DNA of 64,000 nt from Typha latifolia (Eukaryota; Streptophyta; Magnoliopsida; Poales; Typhaceae). Positions within the stretch are counted from its first letter, which is position 1. Every line of letters begins with the position of its first letter. The notes below the pieces were generated by a model. The model was not told the DNA's origin. It ran no database searches and saw only the letters and a program-made list of their open reading frames with translations. The position numbers and the translations under genes are program-made. Shown one piece after another: positions 33,654 to 44,327 of this stretch. The stretch is from contig CM034113.1 of assembly GCA_019914945.1 (NCBI GenBank), forward strand, positions 1,054,001 through 1,118,000, written 5' to 3'.

Positions 33654-33953
33654 CCGGAAGTCGTTGTACTTCGAGCACAGATCCTGTCAATGAACCTACC
33701 ACGACTCAAAGGATCAGTCCAGTTTACTGATTGGTACCACTTGATCGCCACACCCTATAAGTGAAATGATGTGAGTTGAATCTTCTAGTGATTGAGCATG
33801 CTATGGTACGTAAAAAATTGCTCCGTTAGGTAAATTCAATTTAGCAGATTTTTTTCTAAAATTTTAGAAAATCAAGTTTGACGATTCGAGTTTGAATTCT
33901 CAAATGTGGTCTGCCATTGCGGGTTAGGTGAATGCTGGTCACATGGGTCATAG

Positions 33954-34518
33954 GCCTATGAGTCTAGCTCGCGACATGCCTAGGTTGCATGCAGGTCCGG
34001 CTCAGTTAGCTGACACGGACCCACGCGGTGGTCTCACCAATCATCGTCGAGCTTGTAATCAACCTTAAATCATCCTCATAAGTCCCAAACTGAATTTGGC
34101 TCAAATTCAGCAGATTATTAATATTGGTTAAAAAGTTCTAAACCCGTTATTAAGGACATCCTAATAGTTGACCCGAAGCCGTTGTTTTTGGCTTACATGC
34201 ATTAATGTTTTATTTAAATCTTTATAAAAAAATAATATAAATATATGCATATGACTTATGATGGAGACGGTTGACATTTTCTATGTTGAAGGAAAAATCA
34301 TTGAAGTGGACAGCATTTCTTTGAACAATATGCAACAATTGTATAACTGTTACCAATGGGCTTTAATTTAAATGGTATTATCGTGCCATTTCAAAATTCT
34401 GGTTATTACATCCAGTCAACCACCAAGATTTTTTGGTGTCATCTTCTTATCCCTACTTTTCTGATCCCCTCTCTCTTCTCTTTTTTTGGCTGGCATGTTT
34501 AGATCTGCTTTCGTAGGC
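33954..34518 (+). repeat. Upstream copy of the duplicated NLR3 promoter
   Basis: This is about 565 bp matching 34564-35166 in order, from ctatgagtctagctcg through tttcgtaggc. It ends inside NLR3 coding sequence (ggctggcatgttt.gatct) but lacks about 30 bases holding the start codon. It is a direct repeat of promoter, leader and first codons. Confidence 0.9.
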
Positions 34519-34609
34519 TTATGAGTCTGGCTCGCGTTGTGCCTAGGTTGCATACAGGTCTGGCTTATGAGTCTAGCTCGCGTCGTGCCTAGGTTGCATA
34601 CAGGTCTGG
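34518..34609 (+). repeat. 46-bp tandem repeat at the promoter duplication joint
   Basis: Two adjacent 46-bp units (34518-34563 and 34564-34609) start cttatgagtct and end acaggtctgg, differing at two positions. They sit exactly where the two promoter copies meet. Confidence 0.9.
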
Positions 34610-35166
34610 CTCAGTTAGCTGACACGGATCCACACGGTGGTTCCACCGATTATTGTCGGGCTTGTAATTGGGCCTAAATCATCCTCATAAGTCCCAATCT
34701 GAATTTTGCTAAAATTCAGCAGATTATTAATATTGGTTAAACAGTTCTAAACCCGTTATTAGGGACATCCTAATCATTGACCCGAAGCAGTTGTTTTTGG
34801 CTTACATGCATTAATGTTTCATTTAACTCTTTATAAAATAAATAATATAAATATATACATATGACTTATGATGGAGCGTTTGACATTTTCTATGTTGAAG
34901 GAAACATCATTGCAAGTGGACAGCATTTCTTTGAACCATACGCAGCAATTGTATAACTGTTACCAATGGGCTTTAATCTAAATGGTATTATCATGCCATT
35001 TCAAAATTCTGGTTATTACATCCAGTCAACCACCAAGAGTTTTTAGTGTCATCTCTTGTCCCTCTTCTTATCCCTACTTTTCTCTGATCCCTTTCTCTTC
35101 TCTCTATTTGCTCGCTTGGTTACCATGGCAATGGTGGCTGGCATGTTTGGATCTGCTTTCGTAGGC
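34564..35166 (+). repeat. Proximal copy of the duplicated NLR3 promoter
   Basis: This second copy includes the functional start codon and is continuous with the NLR3 coding region. Confidence 0.9.
35025..35029 (-). promoter_or_regulatory. Inverted W-box core in the NLR3 promoter
   Basis: GTCAA (TTGAC on the minus strand) lies in agtcaaccaccaagag, about 100 bases before the ATG. The neighbouring phrase tcaaccaccaa is shared with NLR2 at about 21836-21846. The upstream promoter copy repeats it near 34425. Confidence 0.35.
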
Positions 35167-38100
35167 GAGTTGGTGAGCAGAGCCAGCTCTTTCCTTGGAG
35201 GGCGGTATAAGCTCCACTCTAATGTCGGAGAGAAACTAAAAAGTCTAAAGGTATTCCTCATAAAGATTCAAAGCGTCGTCCTAGCAGCCGAGGCGAAGGA
35301 GATCCATAACCGAGCGTTGGTTCAATGGCTGGAGGAGTTCAAGAACTTGGCGTACCAGGCCGACGACGTCCTCGACACATTCGCCTACCGAGAACTTGAA
35401 CAGAAAGTCAACGAGGGTGAGGTAGGTTCCTCCTCTGCCATCTCTTTGTCCAACGTTTTCAAACGTATTCGGAAGGTTGGCAAGTTTACTGCACTTCGTC
35501 AAGAGGATGTTAATGAGCTGAGCAGTCTACTGGAGAAGTTAGAACGGCATGCTGCTCATGTGAGGGACTTCCTTGAGTTGCTAAATTTGGATGGGAAAAA
35601 GAAGCCTACCATCACTTCTCAACGTATCACTGGCTCTCTGCCGACGATCCGACATAGTTTTGTTGGGCATGAGAAGGAGAAGGAAGGGATCATTAACTTT
35701 TTGTTGAAAACAGAGTCACATGCTAATGAAAGAATTCTTGTCCTTCCGATACTCGGCATTGGAGGTGTGGGGAAGACTACTCTTGCCCAGTATGTGTATA
35801 ATGATGAGAGGGTGGAGAGCCACTTCTCCCTCAAGATGTGGATCTGCGTCTCTGAGAGCTTTGATGTAGTCAAGCTTACAAGAGAGATGTTAGATCATTC
35901 AAATTCTTGCTACAATCATACTGGTGTCCAAAGCTTCGAGATACTACAAGCAATGCTTAGGAAGATTCTACGCACGGAGATATTTCTCCTCGTACTTGAC
36001 GATGTATGGAATGAGACTGAGAGGGAAGCATGGGATACAGTTAAAGCTCCATTGTACGCCGGAAAAAATGGAAGCAAGATCTTACTAACCAGCAGGCTAG
36101 AGAAGGCTGCAAAGTTGATGGGAACGGTGAACCCAATTAAAATAGAGGGCTTAATAGAAGATGACTATTGGTCGCTTTTCACTGAGTGTGCTTTTGGTGA
36201 TGCAAAGCCTGAGGAGCATCCGAGATTAGCAGCGATAGGAAAAAAAGTGGCCTCGAGGTTGAAGGGATCACCTTTGGCTGCAAAGACTATTGGGGCGTTG
36301 TTGAAAGATAATCTAGATGATGATCACTGGGAGAGCATTTCGCGAAGTGACATATGGGAATTGGAGCAGGGTCAGGATGGCATAATGTCGGCGCTCAAAC
36401 TAAGTTACCTACACTTACCTGCCCATTTACAGCAGTGCTTTGCATACCTGAGCATATATCCTAAAGATTGGGAGTTCGAGTGTGAAGATGTGGTAGGAAT
36501 GTGGATGGCACAGGGTATGATTCATCAGGATAGCAGGACGAAGACAATCGAGGATATCGGAGAAGACTACTTCAATGAATTAATATCCAAATCATTCGTT
36601 GAGTCAGCTGTTACAATGGATATGTACACTTTACATGATCTATTGCATGATTTAGCAGAATCTGTTTCCAAGAATGACATTTGTAGAATTGCAGTTGATA
36701 CATTGAGGACAATCCCAACTAGTGTTCACCATTTATCTCTTTCTACCAACAATCTTGCCACACTTAAACAGAATGTCGTCTTGCTGAATAACTTGCGTTC
36801 CCTGATTTTCATGATCGCCTTCAAAATATGTCCTGACAATGATGATGATCTTCATGATGTTTTTAGACAGCTAAAAAGAGTTCGAGCCCTCAGTTTGAAG
36901 CACTGCGTCGTGGTCAGCTTGCCTGATACTCTAAGTAGTCTAATACATTTGCGCTATTTAGATCTCTCTGGGCCTTGGTATCGCAGATTGCCAGATGAAT
37001 TAACTAAGCTTTATCATCTCCGGACATTAAATCTTTTTGGGTTAGAGTTGTCTCATGTACCTGAAAGCATGAACAAGCTGATCAACTTGCGATACTTGAT
37101 CTGCTCGGACAAAGTATTGTCAATGATAGCTGGGATAGGAAAATTGACTTGTCTTCAGCAACTAATTTACCCTTTCTCTGTGCAAAATGTTCACGGATTT
37201 GAGTTTGGACAGTTAAAGTACCTAAGGGAGCTTCGACAATGTCTTACCATAAAGAACCTCGAAAATTTGCTCAGTAAGGGAGATGCTGAAGAAGCTAGGT
37301 TATGTGACAAACAGAATCTTGTCACATTGATGTTATATTGGGAATATCCTGAAAGGGACGCAAATCCAGAGCTAGAGAATGGTGTATTAGAAGGCCTCCA
37401 ACCACATCCAAATCTTAAAGAGCTTCTAATCGATGGCTATAAAGGTACCCGACCTCCAAGTTGGATGATCGGTCATCATCCGTTCACCAATTTTGTAAGC
37501 CTTAAGTTATTTGATTGTAAATCATGGAAGGACCTACCACCTCTTGGACAACTACCTTGGCTTAAGATACTTGTACTAGTGGGGATGCATGCCATAAAAG
37601 AAGTTGGTCCTGGGTTCTCTGGCTCTGGTCCAGTGAAGGGGTTTCCATCATTGCAAGAGCTGACATTCGTGGATTTGCCAAAATGGGAAGTATGGTCAGC
37701 AGTGGAGGAGGCCCATTCATTTCCCCATCTCCTGACACTCGAAATCTCAGAATGCCCAAAACTAATAGTAATTCCTCCCCTCCCACCTATCCTCGAAAGC
37801 CTTGTACTTCATTTTGTTGGAGTAAATGATTATCCAAAATTTCTTAGAACAGCGTGCCCATCGTCTTTGCCTTCTTCCTCCTCCTCTTCATCATTATCTT
37901 TAAGAGTTTTGGAAATCACACAGTGTAAAAAATTGGAGTCTCCGGTGGAATGGTTGCTAGAACAGCATGAGAGATTAAAGCACTTAAAAGATTTGTTTAT
38001 TGATTCCTGCTGCGAGCTTAATCTTCTACTCGTGAAAGCAATTAACAAATTTACTGGGCTTAAAAAACTGGATATTGCGCACTTATGGTCTGTGGAGGAT

Positions 38101-38904
38101 TATGGGGAGGAGGACCTAGCAAAGAATGTCGAGAATTATGATGATGAGGAGGATGAGGACGAGGAAAGTAGCATTCTGCTTCAATCATTGGAAAGACTGG
38201 AGATCTCTGGCTTTGTTGTAGAGAAAGTACTTTCAAGGCATCTCCAAGGCCTTTCTTCTCTTCAATCGTTGACCATACGCCATTGCCCACTTATAACAGC
38301 CATTTCCTTTGCTGAGGGGCTGGAACATTTTAGAAGACTCACTCAATTATCAATTACTTATTGTTATGATTTTACGTCACTTGCAGGGCTTAAAGCGCTT
38401 CATTCCCTAGAAGAATTGGAAGTTGTTGGATGTCCGAAATTGACTTTGCTACCATCCTCGCAGTCAGATGAAGTTGAAGTGGTGGGGGAAAATGTTGGCC
38501 TGTCAGCACTTTCCACTCTTTGCATCGACGACACCTTGCTGCTCAAAGTGCTGCTTAATAGGGAAGGCCTTGCCACCCTCAAGAATCTGGAAATTAGACG
38601 TTCTCATCAGCAGGAAATCAATGAGGAGGCATTTCAACATCTCACCTCCCTCGAAATGCTACGTGTTGAAGATTGCCCCAATCTTCAATCCTTACCTGAG
38701 TTGCAAAATTTGCACTCGCTCTTCACATTGGAGATAGAGGACTGCAGTAATTTCCGGTCATTGTGCAGCTTTGAGGGCTTACCACCTTCTCTGGTTTATG
38801 TTATCGTACATCGATGCCACCATGTTTTTAAGGAGTTGTACAACGGGCACAATGGAACTGAACGGTGGACCATTGATCTCATTAACCTCATAAGTATCGA
38901 ATAA
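35125..38904 (+). CDS. CC-NB-LRR resistance protein NLR3, apparently intact
   Basis: Single-exon CNL of 1259 residues, the best-preserved family member here. The ATG at 35125 has a strong context (taccATGGca) and aligns with the NLR2 start; the in-frame ATG at 35056 would add 23 leader-like residues and is rejected. The coiled coil (1-100) carries YQADDVLDTF. The NB-ARC has P-loop GIGGVGKTT from residue 211, LLVLDDVW (288-295), GSKILLTSR, KGSPLAAKTIGALL, CFAYLSIYPKDW and LHDLLHDLAE, with LHD at 503-505. LRRs fill 520-1259. An acidic linker (1003-1014, almost all Asp/Glu) interrupts the LRR. CNLs bind ADP at rest and exchange it for ATP on effector perception to trigger cell death; the effector is unknown. 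Its promoter is tandemly duplicated. psNLR-A and psNLR-B are close copies. Confidence 0.95.
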   Translation: MAMVAGMFGSAFVGELVSRASSFLGGRYKLHSNVGEKLKSLKVFLIKIQSVVLAAEAKEIHNRALVQWLEEFKNLAYQADDVLDTFAYRELEQKVNEGEVGSSSAISLSNVFKRIRKVGKFTALRQEDVNELSSLLEKLERHAAHVRDFLELLNLDGKKKPTITSQRITGSLPTIRHSFVGHEKEKEGIINFLLKTESHANERILVLPILGIGGVGKTTLAQYVYNDERVESHFSLKMWICVSESFDVVKLTREMLDHSNSCYNHTGVQSFEILQAMLRKILRTEIFLLVLDDVWNETEREAWDTVKAPLYAGKNGSKILLTSRLEKAAKLMGTVNPIKIEGLIEDDYWSLFTECAFGDAKPEEHPRLAAIGKKVASRLKGSPLAAKTIGALLKDNLDDDHWESISRSDIWELEQGQDGIMSALKLSYLHLPAHLQQCFAYLSIYPKDWEFECEDVVGMWMAQGMIHQDSRTKTIEDIGEDYFNELISKSFVESAVTMDMYTLHDLLHDLAESVSKNDICRIAVDTLRTIPTSVHHLSLSTNNLATLKQNVVLLNNLRSLIFMIAFKICPDNDDDLHDVFRQLKRVRALSLKHCVVVSLPDTLSSLIHLRYLDLSGPWYRRLPDELTKLYHLRTLNLFGLELSHVPESMNKLINLRYLICSDKVLSMIAGIGKLTCLQQLIYPFSVQNVHGFEFGQLKYLRELRQCLTIKNLENLLSKGDAEEARLCDKQNLVTLMLYWEYPERDANPELENGVLEGLQPHPNLKELLIDGYKGTRPPSWMIGHHPFTNFVSLKLFDCKSWKDLPPLGQLPWLKILVLVGMHAIKEVGPGFSGSGPVKGFPSLQELTFVDLPKWEVWSAVEEAHSFPHLLTLEISECPKLIVIPPLPPILESLVLHFVGVNDYPKFLRTACPSSLPSSSSSSSLSLRVLEITQCKKLESPVEWLLEQHERLKHLKDLFIDSCCELNLLLVKAINKFTGLKKLDIAHLWSVEDYGEEDLAKNVENYDDEEDEDEESSILLQSLERLEISGFVVEKVLSRHLQGLSSLQSLTIRHCPLITAISFAEGLEHFRRLTQLSITYCYDFTSLAGLKALHSLEELEVVGCPKLTLLPSSQSDEVEVVGENVGLSALSTLCIDDTLLLKVLLNREGLATLKNLEIRRSHQQEINEEAFQHLTSLEMLRVEDCPNLQSLPELQNLHSLFTLEIEDCSNFRSLCSFEGLPPSLVYVIVHRCHHVFKELYNGHNGTERWTIDLINLISIE

Positions 38905-39583
38905 TTGGCGTGGTTGATGAACTATAGATTGCCAATTTAATACAACTCATGAGGTATCATTTTATACACTTCCTCCTTTAATCTACGTTCTCTATTCCTC
39001 TACATCAGTTTCTGCCCACATTCTTCATGTCATCACCCGCATTATTTGGCTGCTCTATTTCTAGTTTTCTACCTATGCCCATATGCAATTAGGTATAGTT
39101 TCATTTGCAGTGCTTCTATTTCCCTTGTGTACCTATACAGGGTTTAGATATCTACTCTAGCTCTTGTAACACACAATAATTTTGTAGGATGGGCTCCTAG
39201 CAACTAGCATTGTTGCAATTGATCTTCTTATTGCATTGCTGCAATAAGGTTATGCTTGCTTCTATCCCTCTTGCTATCAAAATATACTACTATCATCCTC
39301 CTTTGCTGCTATTGTAAAAAGTCAAGAATGTAGGATTAGCATGTGTTGATGATTTCCGCCATTTCTCTGCAAACATTTATTGCTTCTATAAGAAAAGCTC
39401 ACTGCGTTGATGATTTCAGGCAACCTTTTAACTCTGGATTGGACTCACAAGAGGGAGATGTTACATGCTTTATTTTGGACCCAACTTATAAGCAGACAGG
39501 TCTTTGGAGTTGGTGTGTTAGATTCTAGTCCAACCATCTAGTTTTTCTTCTTCTTTTTCTTCTGTACAGCAGTATTGTCATAT
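38905..39583 (+). repeat. Conserved 3' flank of the NLR3-type genes, copy C
   Basis: The intact reference copy of the flank, following NLR3. It ends near gtattgtcatat, where NLR2-lineage sequence begins. It contains the uninterrupted target site of the 3285-5429 insertion (gctctatttctag near 39051). Confidence 0.85.
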
Positions 39584-39586
39584 GGG

Positions 39587-40215
39587 CTGTTGTTCCCTGA
39601 AATAAGCTTGATGCTTTATTAGTAGAAAAAACTAACAAGTTTGTTGGTCTCAAGAAACTCTGCTTGCAGCATCACTTGTTTATGCATGAGGGAAATGGCC
39701 ACCTACCTGAATCCTAAGAAAGCCTGGAAATCTCTAGTTGTGGTTGCTACAGACATTGTATTCTTGAAGCATCTCCAAGACATCTATGGCGACTCTTTCA
39801 ATTGCACTGGAGAAGCAACATTTGACAAACTTGTTTCACTTCTTTTCAAGTACTTAAGTATGCATGTATCTACATCATCATTTTCAATGCTCTGTTTCTT
39901 CTATCTGCTTGTGTAGTGCTTGCAATTCCCAGTGCTTGTCTGTTGATAAAATTGTACAATTAACTTGAAGGATGCAGTGGCACTCATATTGTTTAAAACT
40001 TTCCATTTTGTAATTGTTGCAGTCGACTGTAAGCCTTGAATACTGCAGATATCGTTATTGTTTTGTAAATAAGGATGGATCTATCTTCTCCATTAATGAG
40101 ATATTCCATGTTAAAAGGTGTAAGGTTTTATATAATTGACAATGTGTTTTAAAATATTTTAAATGTGTAAAAATTCACAGAAAATTGTCATTGATTATCT
40201 TGTGGCATTCTGGAT
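39587..40215 (+). pseudogene. Detached copy of the NLR2 3' tail
   Basis: The sequence ctgttgttccctgaaataag through tctggata aligns with NLR2 24776-25450, that is, its last LRR codons, the out-of-frame remainder and the 3' flank. There is no upstream CNL body of the NLR2 type here. It retains the cctaagaaagcctggaaatc phrase and has an extra deletion (the ccttttcttctacc region is absent near 39780). It is a relic of unequal recombination within the cluster. Confidence 0.88.
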
Positions 40216-41128
40216 AGGCACAAAATTCATACTTCTTAGATGATCTCTTTCTTTGCCCTTGCTGTAAGCACAAGGATGGAAGGATTTCAATGTATTTATA
40301 ATTTTTTTTATTTACCATCAAATATTTGTTGTTTCTACACTAAAAGCTTATTTTCTTTATTGTTAGCGGCAGCATACCACTAGAATAATATTGTGGAAAG
40401 ATATTTCACTTGCTGTAACGATTAGCTATAACTAATTTAGGTAGAAATATGAGATATGAATGTACTAGGGAAGAGGTTTTTCCCGGATCCATTGTTATAT
40501 TTCTCGGCCACACAAATGTCAATGGTGCATACTGTAATCGAGACAAGTGGGTAATATATAATTTTTTTTAAAAAGCTGTCGCTAAGATATGAATAAATAT
40601 TTTAAGCTTTTAGAGTAGTTTGTGAGCTATGACATATAAAACAAAGACATTCTCGGTCTAAATATCACATATCTCAGTGTAAAAAATTAAGAAAAGAAAA
40701 TTTTCGATTTACATCTATATAATTAGGCTACAGTTCAAAGTCTCTTCAAATGTCACAAAAGACTCTTGTAGTACTTATCTATACAATTGTTAGATTTTTT
40801 TCTTTAAAAGCTGCCGGTGAGAGTAATATTTTATTTAAATCGTGAAACTTTTAACCTATTTGCCTTTTATATTATTTTAAAAAAAATTGTATGCCTAAAT
40901 TATAAAATTAAGAAAGATTAAGATGTAAAAAGTATTGGGCTAAAGGATTTTCACAAAGAAATTCTTTTTTAATTAATTTGTGTAATACAAAAGGAATATT
41001 GTGGTCCTTTTATATTAAAATTAAATATAAAGTCAAAGCAGTTGCTTGTAGATTAGAACTATAAAGAATTAAATGACAAAATTAAAAAATTAGACATTGT
41101 GGATTTTGGCTTAACCTCGAGGAAGTAA

Positions 41129-41170
<42 letters not shown>

Positions 41171-41312
41171 AAAAAATCATGACCAATCCATATTGAACTG
41201 AAAATTGAAGGAAATGGCACTCTCTGAATTCTTTCTATAAAGAATTTTATTTATGAATTAAAAAAAGCTTAAAAATTATTCAAGCCTACCCCGTTCTCAA
41301 ACGAGCAACTAC
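40216..41312. other. Intergenic, AT-rich
   Basis: No gene seen. It includes a (TA)n tract at 41138-41168. It divides the NLR cluster from the PPR gene. Confidence 0.6.
41138..41168. repeat. (TA)n microsatellite
   Basis: About 15 AT/TA dinucleotides following a poly-A run. Confidence 0.9.
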
Positions 41313-41320
41313 TATTTAAA
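41313..41320 (+). promoter_or_regulatory. Possible TATA box of the PPR gene
   Basis: TATTTAAA lies 58-65 bases before the PPR start codon. It is the only TATA-like word close to the gene; the transcript start is unknown. Confidence 0.35.
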
Positions 41321-41377
41321 CTACCTAACCGCCAAAATAAATCTCAAAATCTTCTCTCTACCTTTCTACACCTCTTC

Positions 41378-42808
41378 ATGCGAAAACTCACCTCCCCCCT
41401 CCAACGCTTGCACCATTTTATCACCCCGATAACTTCCCCACCATCACCTCCTCCCAAACCCTTCAAACCCCCACCTCTCTCCCTCCTCGCCGACCGCTGC
41501 TCCTCCATGCCGCAGCTCAAGCAAGTCCACGCCCAAATGCTCGTCTCCGGCCGCGTCCATGACAACTACGCCGCCAGCCGCCTCCTTTCCTTCTCCGCCC
41601 TCTCCCCCTCCGGCGACCTCTCCTACGCCCGCCGCCTCTTTGCCCACGTCGAAGAACCTAACTCCTTCATGTGGAACACCCTCATCCGCGCCCTTGCCGA
41701 TAGCCCCGCCCCGTCCGACGCCGTCCTTCTCTACGTCAAGATGCAAAGGCTCGGCCTCTCTCCTGGGAAGCACACCTTCCCTTTCCTCCTCAAGGCCTGC
41801 GTCAATTTCCAACCTTTCCTAGTTGGTAGGCAGGTTCATTCCCATGTTCTGAAACATGGATTGGATGTAGATTTGTATGTGATCAACGGGTTGGTCCGTT
41901 GTTATGCGTCTTGTGGCCTTCTTGATTATGCACGCCAGGTGTTCGATGATGCTCCTGAAAAGAATTTGATTCTGTGGACGACGATGGTTAGTGGGTACGC
42001 TCAGAATTTTCGTTCTGAAGAAGCTTTACAGCTTTTTGATGGGATGATAGAAGTTGGAATTGAACCTTGTGACGCGACCCTTGCATCAGTTCTCTCGGCT
42101 TGCGCTCGATCAGGCGGGTTGGAATTAGGGAAGCAGATTCACTTGTTTATCAAGGAGAAGGGGATCGCAATGGGAGTGATTCTTGGAACAGCTTTAGTCG
42201 ATATGTATGCAAAGAATGGTGCGATTTCAGATGCATTGAGATTGTTCAGGGAAATGCCTGAGAAGAACACTGCTACATGGAATGCAGTAATCTGTGGCCT
42301 GGCTCACCATGGCCATGCTAAGGATGCTCTTGAGCTTTTCCAAGAGCTGGAGAAGATGCAAGTCCAACCAAATGATGTTACTTTTGTGGGTGTATTGTCA
42401 GCTTGTTGCCATGCCGGTTTTCTTGATGTGGGTAGAGGGATTTTCGATTCGATGAAGAAGAATTATGGAATAGAACCAAAGGTAGAGCACTATGGTTGCA
42501 TGGTTGATCTTCTTGGGCGGAGTGGAAGATTAATTGAGGCTGACGATTTGATCAAGGGAATGACGTGGGAAGCAGACGTGGTTGTTTTGGGAGCATTGCT
42601 CACAGCTTGTAAGAATCATGGGAATATTGAGATTGCGGAGAGGGTAGTGAAGGAGATCCTCAAAGTGGAACCTGGTAACCACGGGGTTCATATTGTTCTT
42701 TCCAATATGTATGCAGAGGTAGGGAGATGGGAAGATGTTGTCAGGTTGAGGAGAGTGATGAGGGAGGGAAAATTGAAAAAGATTCCTGGACAAAGCTGTG
42801 GATGGTGA
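41378..42808 (+). CDS. PLS-class pentatricopeptide repeat protein, intronless
   Basis: 476-residue plant PPR protein of the PLS class with E-type ending. The first about 35 residues are basic and Ser/Pro-rich without acids, as in a mitochondrial or plastid transit peptide. Repeats are clear at [12 protein letters not shown] (95), [18 protein letters not shown] (153), [15 protein letters not shown] (186), [17 protein letters not shown] (245), [16 protein letters not shown] (287) and [16 protein letters not shown] (322). A typical E region ([15 protein letters not shown]... [14 protein letters not shown]) ends at IPGQSCGW, without E+ or DYW domains. Such proteins bind organellar RNA and commonly specify C-to-U editing with a DYW partner. 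The RNA target cannot be read from this sequence. The 5' third is far more GC-rich than the 3' end. No introns, as is usual for the family. Confidence 0.94.
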   Translation: MRKLTSPLQRLHHFITPITSPPSPPPKPFKPPPLSLLADRCSSMPQLKQVHAQMLVSGRVHDNYAASRLLSFSALSPSGDLSYARRLFAHVEEPNSFMWNTLIRALADSPAPSDAVLLYVKMQRLGLSPGKHTFPFLLKACVNFQPFLVGRQVHSHVLKHGLDVDLYVINGLVRCYASCGLLDYARQVFDDAPEKNLILWTTMVSGYAQNFRSEEALQLFDGMIEVGIEPCDATLASVLSACARSGGLELGKQIHLFIKEKGIAMGVILGTALVDMYAKNGAISDALRLFREMPEKNTATWNAVICGLAHHGHAKDALELFQELEKMQVQPNDVTFVGVLSACCHAGFLDVGRGIFDSMKKNYGIEPKVEHYGCMVDLLGRSGRLIEADDLIKGMTWEADVVVLGALLTACKNHGNIEIAERVVKEILKVEPGNHGVHIVLSNMYAEVGRWEDVVRLRRVMREGKLKKIPGQSCGW

Positions 42809-44327
42809 TAGTTGATTGATTCAGTTCGCCTTCCTGAGTACATGTGGCTTAACTAGAAGGTAGCTGAAAGATTGCTGCATCATGATACAGGAATTGCTCA
42901 TCCAATTGCCTTTTTGGTTGAAGATGACAGCAAAAAAAGGGAAAGAAAAGGACTAAATGTATTCTTTGCTGTCATGCCAAATATAGCTTTGAGACTGGAG
43001 GACTGTAAGATATTATTGATTTTGATATCTCAAATTGTTAGCTTTGTCCATCGACTTTTGATTTCAATAAATGTTTGGCATGGATGCTGACTTTTTTAAT
43101 ACAGTAATGAGGATAATATCAGAAAGTGTCAAGTTGAAGTTCTTGTAAGTGGCACTAATCCAAGGTGTTCTTTTCATTGCTCATAAAAGTTGATGTTCTT
43201 TTGTGACATGAGTTGGATAATTGCTGCAAGTCGTCAATTTAAGTGCTGGTTGTACAATATAGATTTCATAATTGCTTTATTCTGTGGTTGGAAAAAGACC
43301 TTGTATTTAGCCAAGCATCAGCGTGTTTAAGCAGTAGTCTATTACTTGATCTCAAATACTAAACATTTCAAATTTGGACTTCTCACTGTCGATCAATGTA
43401 GGAAATTTACACAATAAAATGCTACATTATACAAGGTTTGAATGTATAGATAGGTACATTAGTGCTATGCTGATGTGTTCTGTTAGGTATGGGATGATGC
43501 TGTTTTGGGTATGTTCACAGATAAATCATAAGCAGCTATTCTTTTTTGATCTTACCAGATAAAGATGGAGAGAAGAAATAACCTGACAACTTGATGCGCT
43601 ATCTAAGAGCTGTTTCAAATGTGCATCATTTTATCTCTGTAGGCAAACAAGCAGCATTTACTGCATTTTTAGAGCAGTTAAACATTTTTTTTCTTCAAGT
43701 TAATGCACATTGTTCAGATTGGTAAAACGATTTGTCTCAGCATGAATTCAATTGAAAAAAGGAAACGAGCAATCTAGTAGTCTGTCTTTTGAAAGAATTT
43801 TACCTGATCTCTTGCCAGATTTCTACTGACAGTTAACCTCAATATAGGTGAATACTGCTCCTGTATATAGCCTGATTTAAAGTCTGTAAATCCTGTAGGT
43901 TGAGTATTCAACATTATCAGATTGATAGTCTCATTTTTTTGCAAGTTATCTGGTAAAAATGAAAAAGCAATCTTAACCATGACCATATTTTGGTTAGGAA
44001 ACTCCACTGTCATTAATCTCTTGCAGAAAAAATGGCACGATGTAGGAAAACAAATGGCACCTCAGAGGCAAAGAATCGACCAAGAACATATGATTATAGC
44101 AGCAATATAAGAGAACAAGGCAATAATAGCAATCACGCATCTTGCTATCGATTCTTTGATCAACGAAGATTGATCTATCTCCACACACATAATGAGTACT
44201 AAAACTACTAAGCTGAACTAGATAAGCATTATTTTCTTTATTACAAGACAGCAGATGAATACAAGATGCGACTATTTTTCTGTGCATGCTCTTGGTTCTT
44301 TCTGACACCATAAGATGTAGTTGCTTA
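42809..44327. other. Convergent intergenic space between the PPR and SOX genes
   Basis: The two genes point toward each other and this gap contains both 3'UTRs. No further gene is supported. A minus-strand aataaag near 44237-44243 could serve as the SOX polyadenylation signal. Confidence 0.5.

Noticed and set aside
35056..35124. Longer N-terminus for NLR3 starting at an upstream ATG
   Set aside because: The added 23 residues are hydrophobic leader-like translation of a CT-rich 5'UTR. They have no match in NLR1 or NLR2, and the ATG at 35125 has a much better context.
41444..41822. Proline- and glycine-rich frames overlapping the PPR start
   Set aside because: They are shadows created by the GC-rich third positions of the PPR gene.
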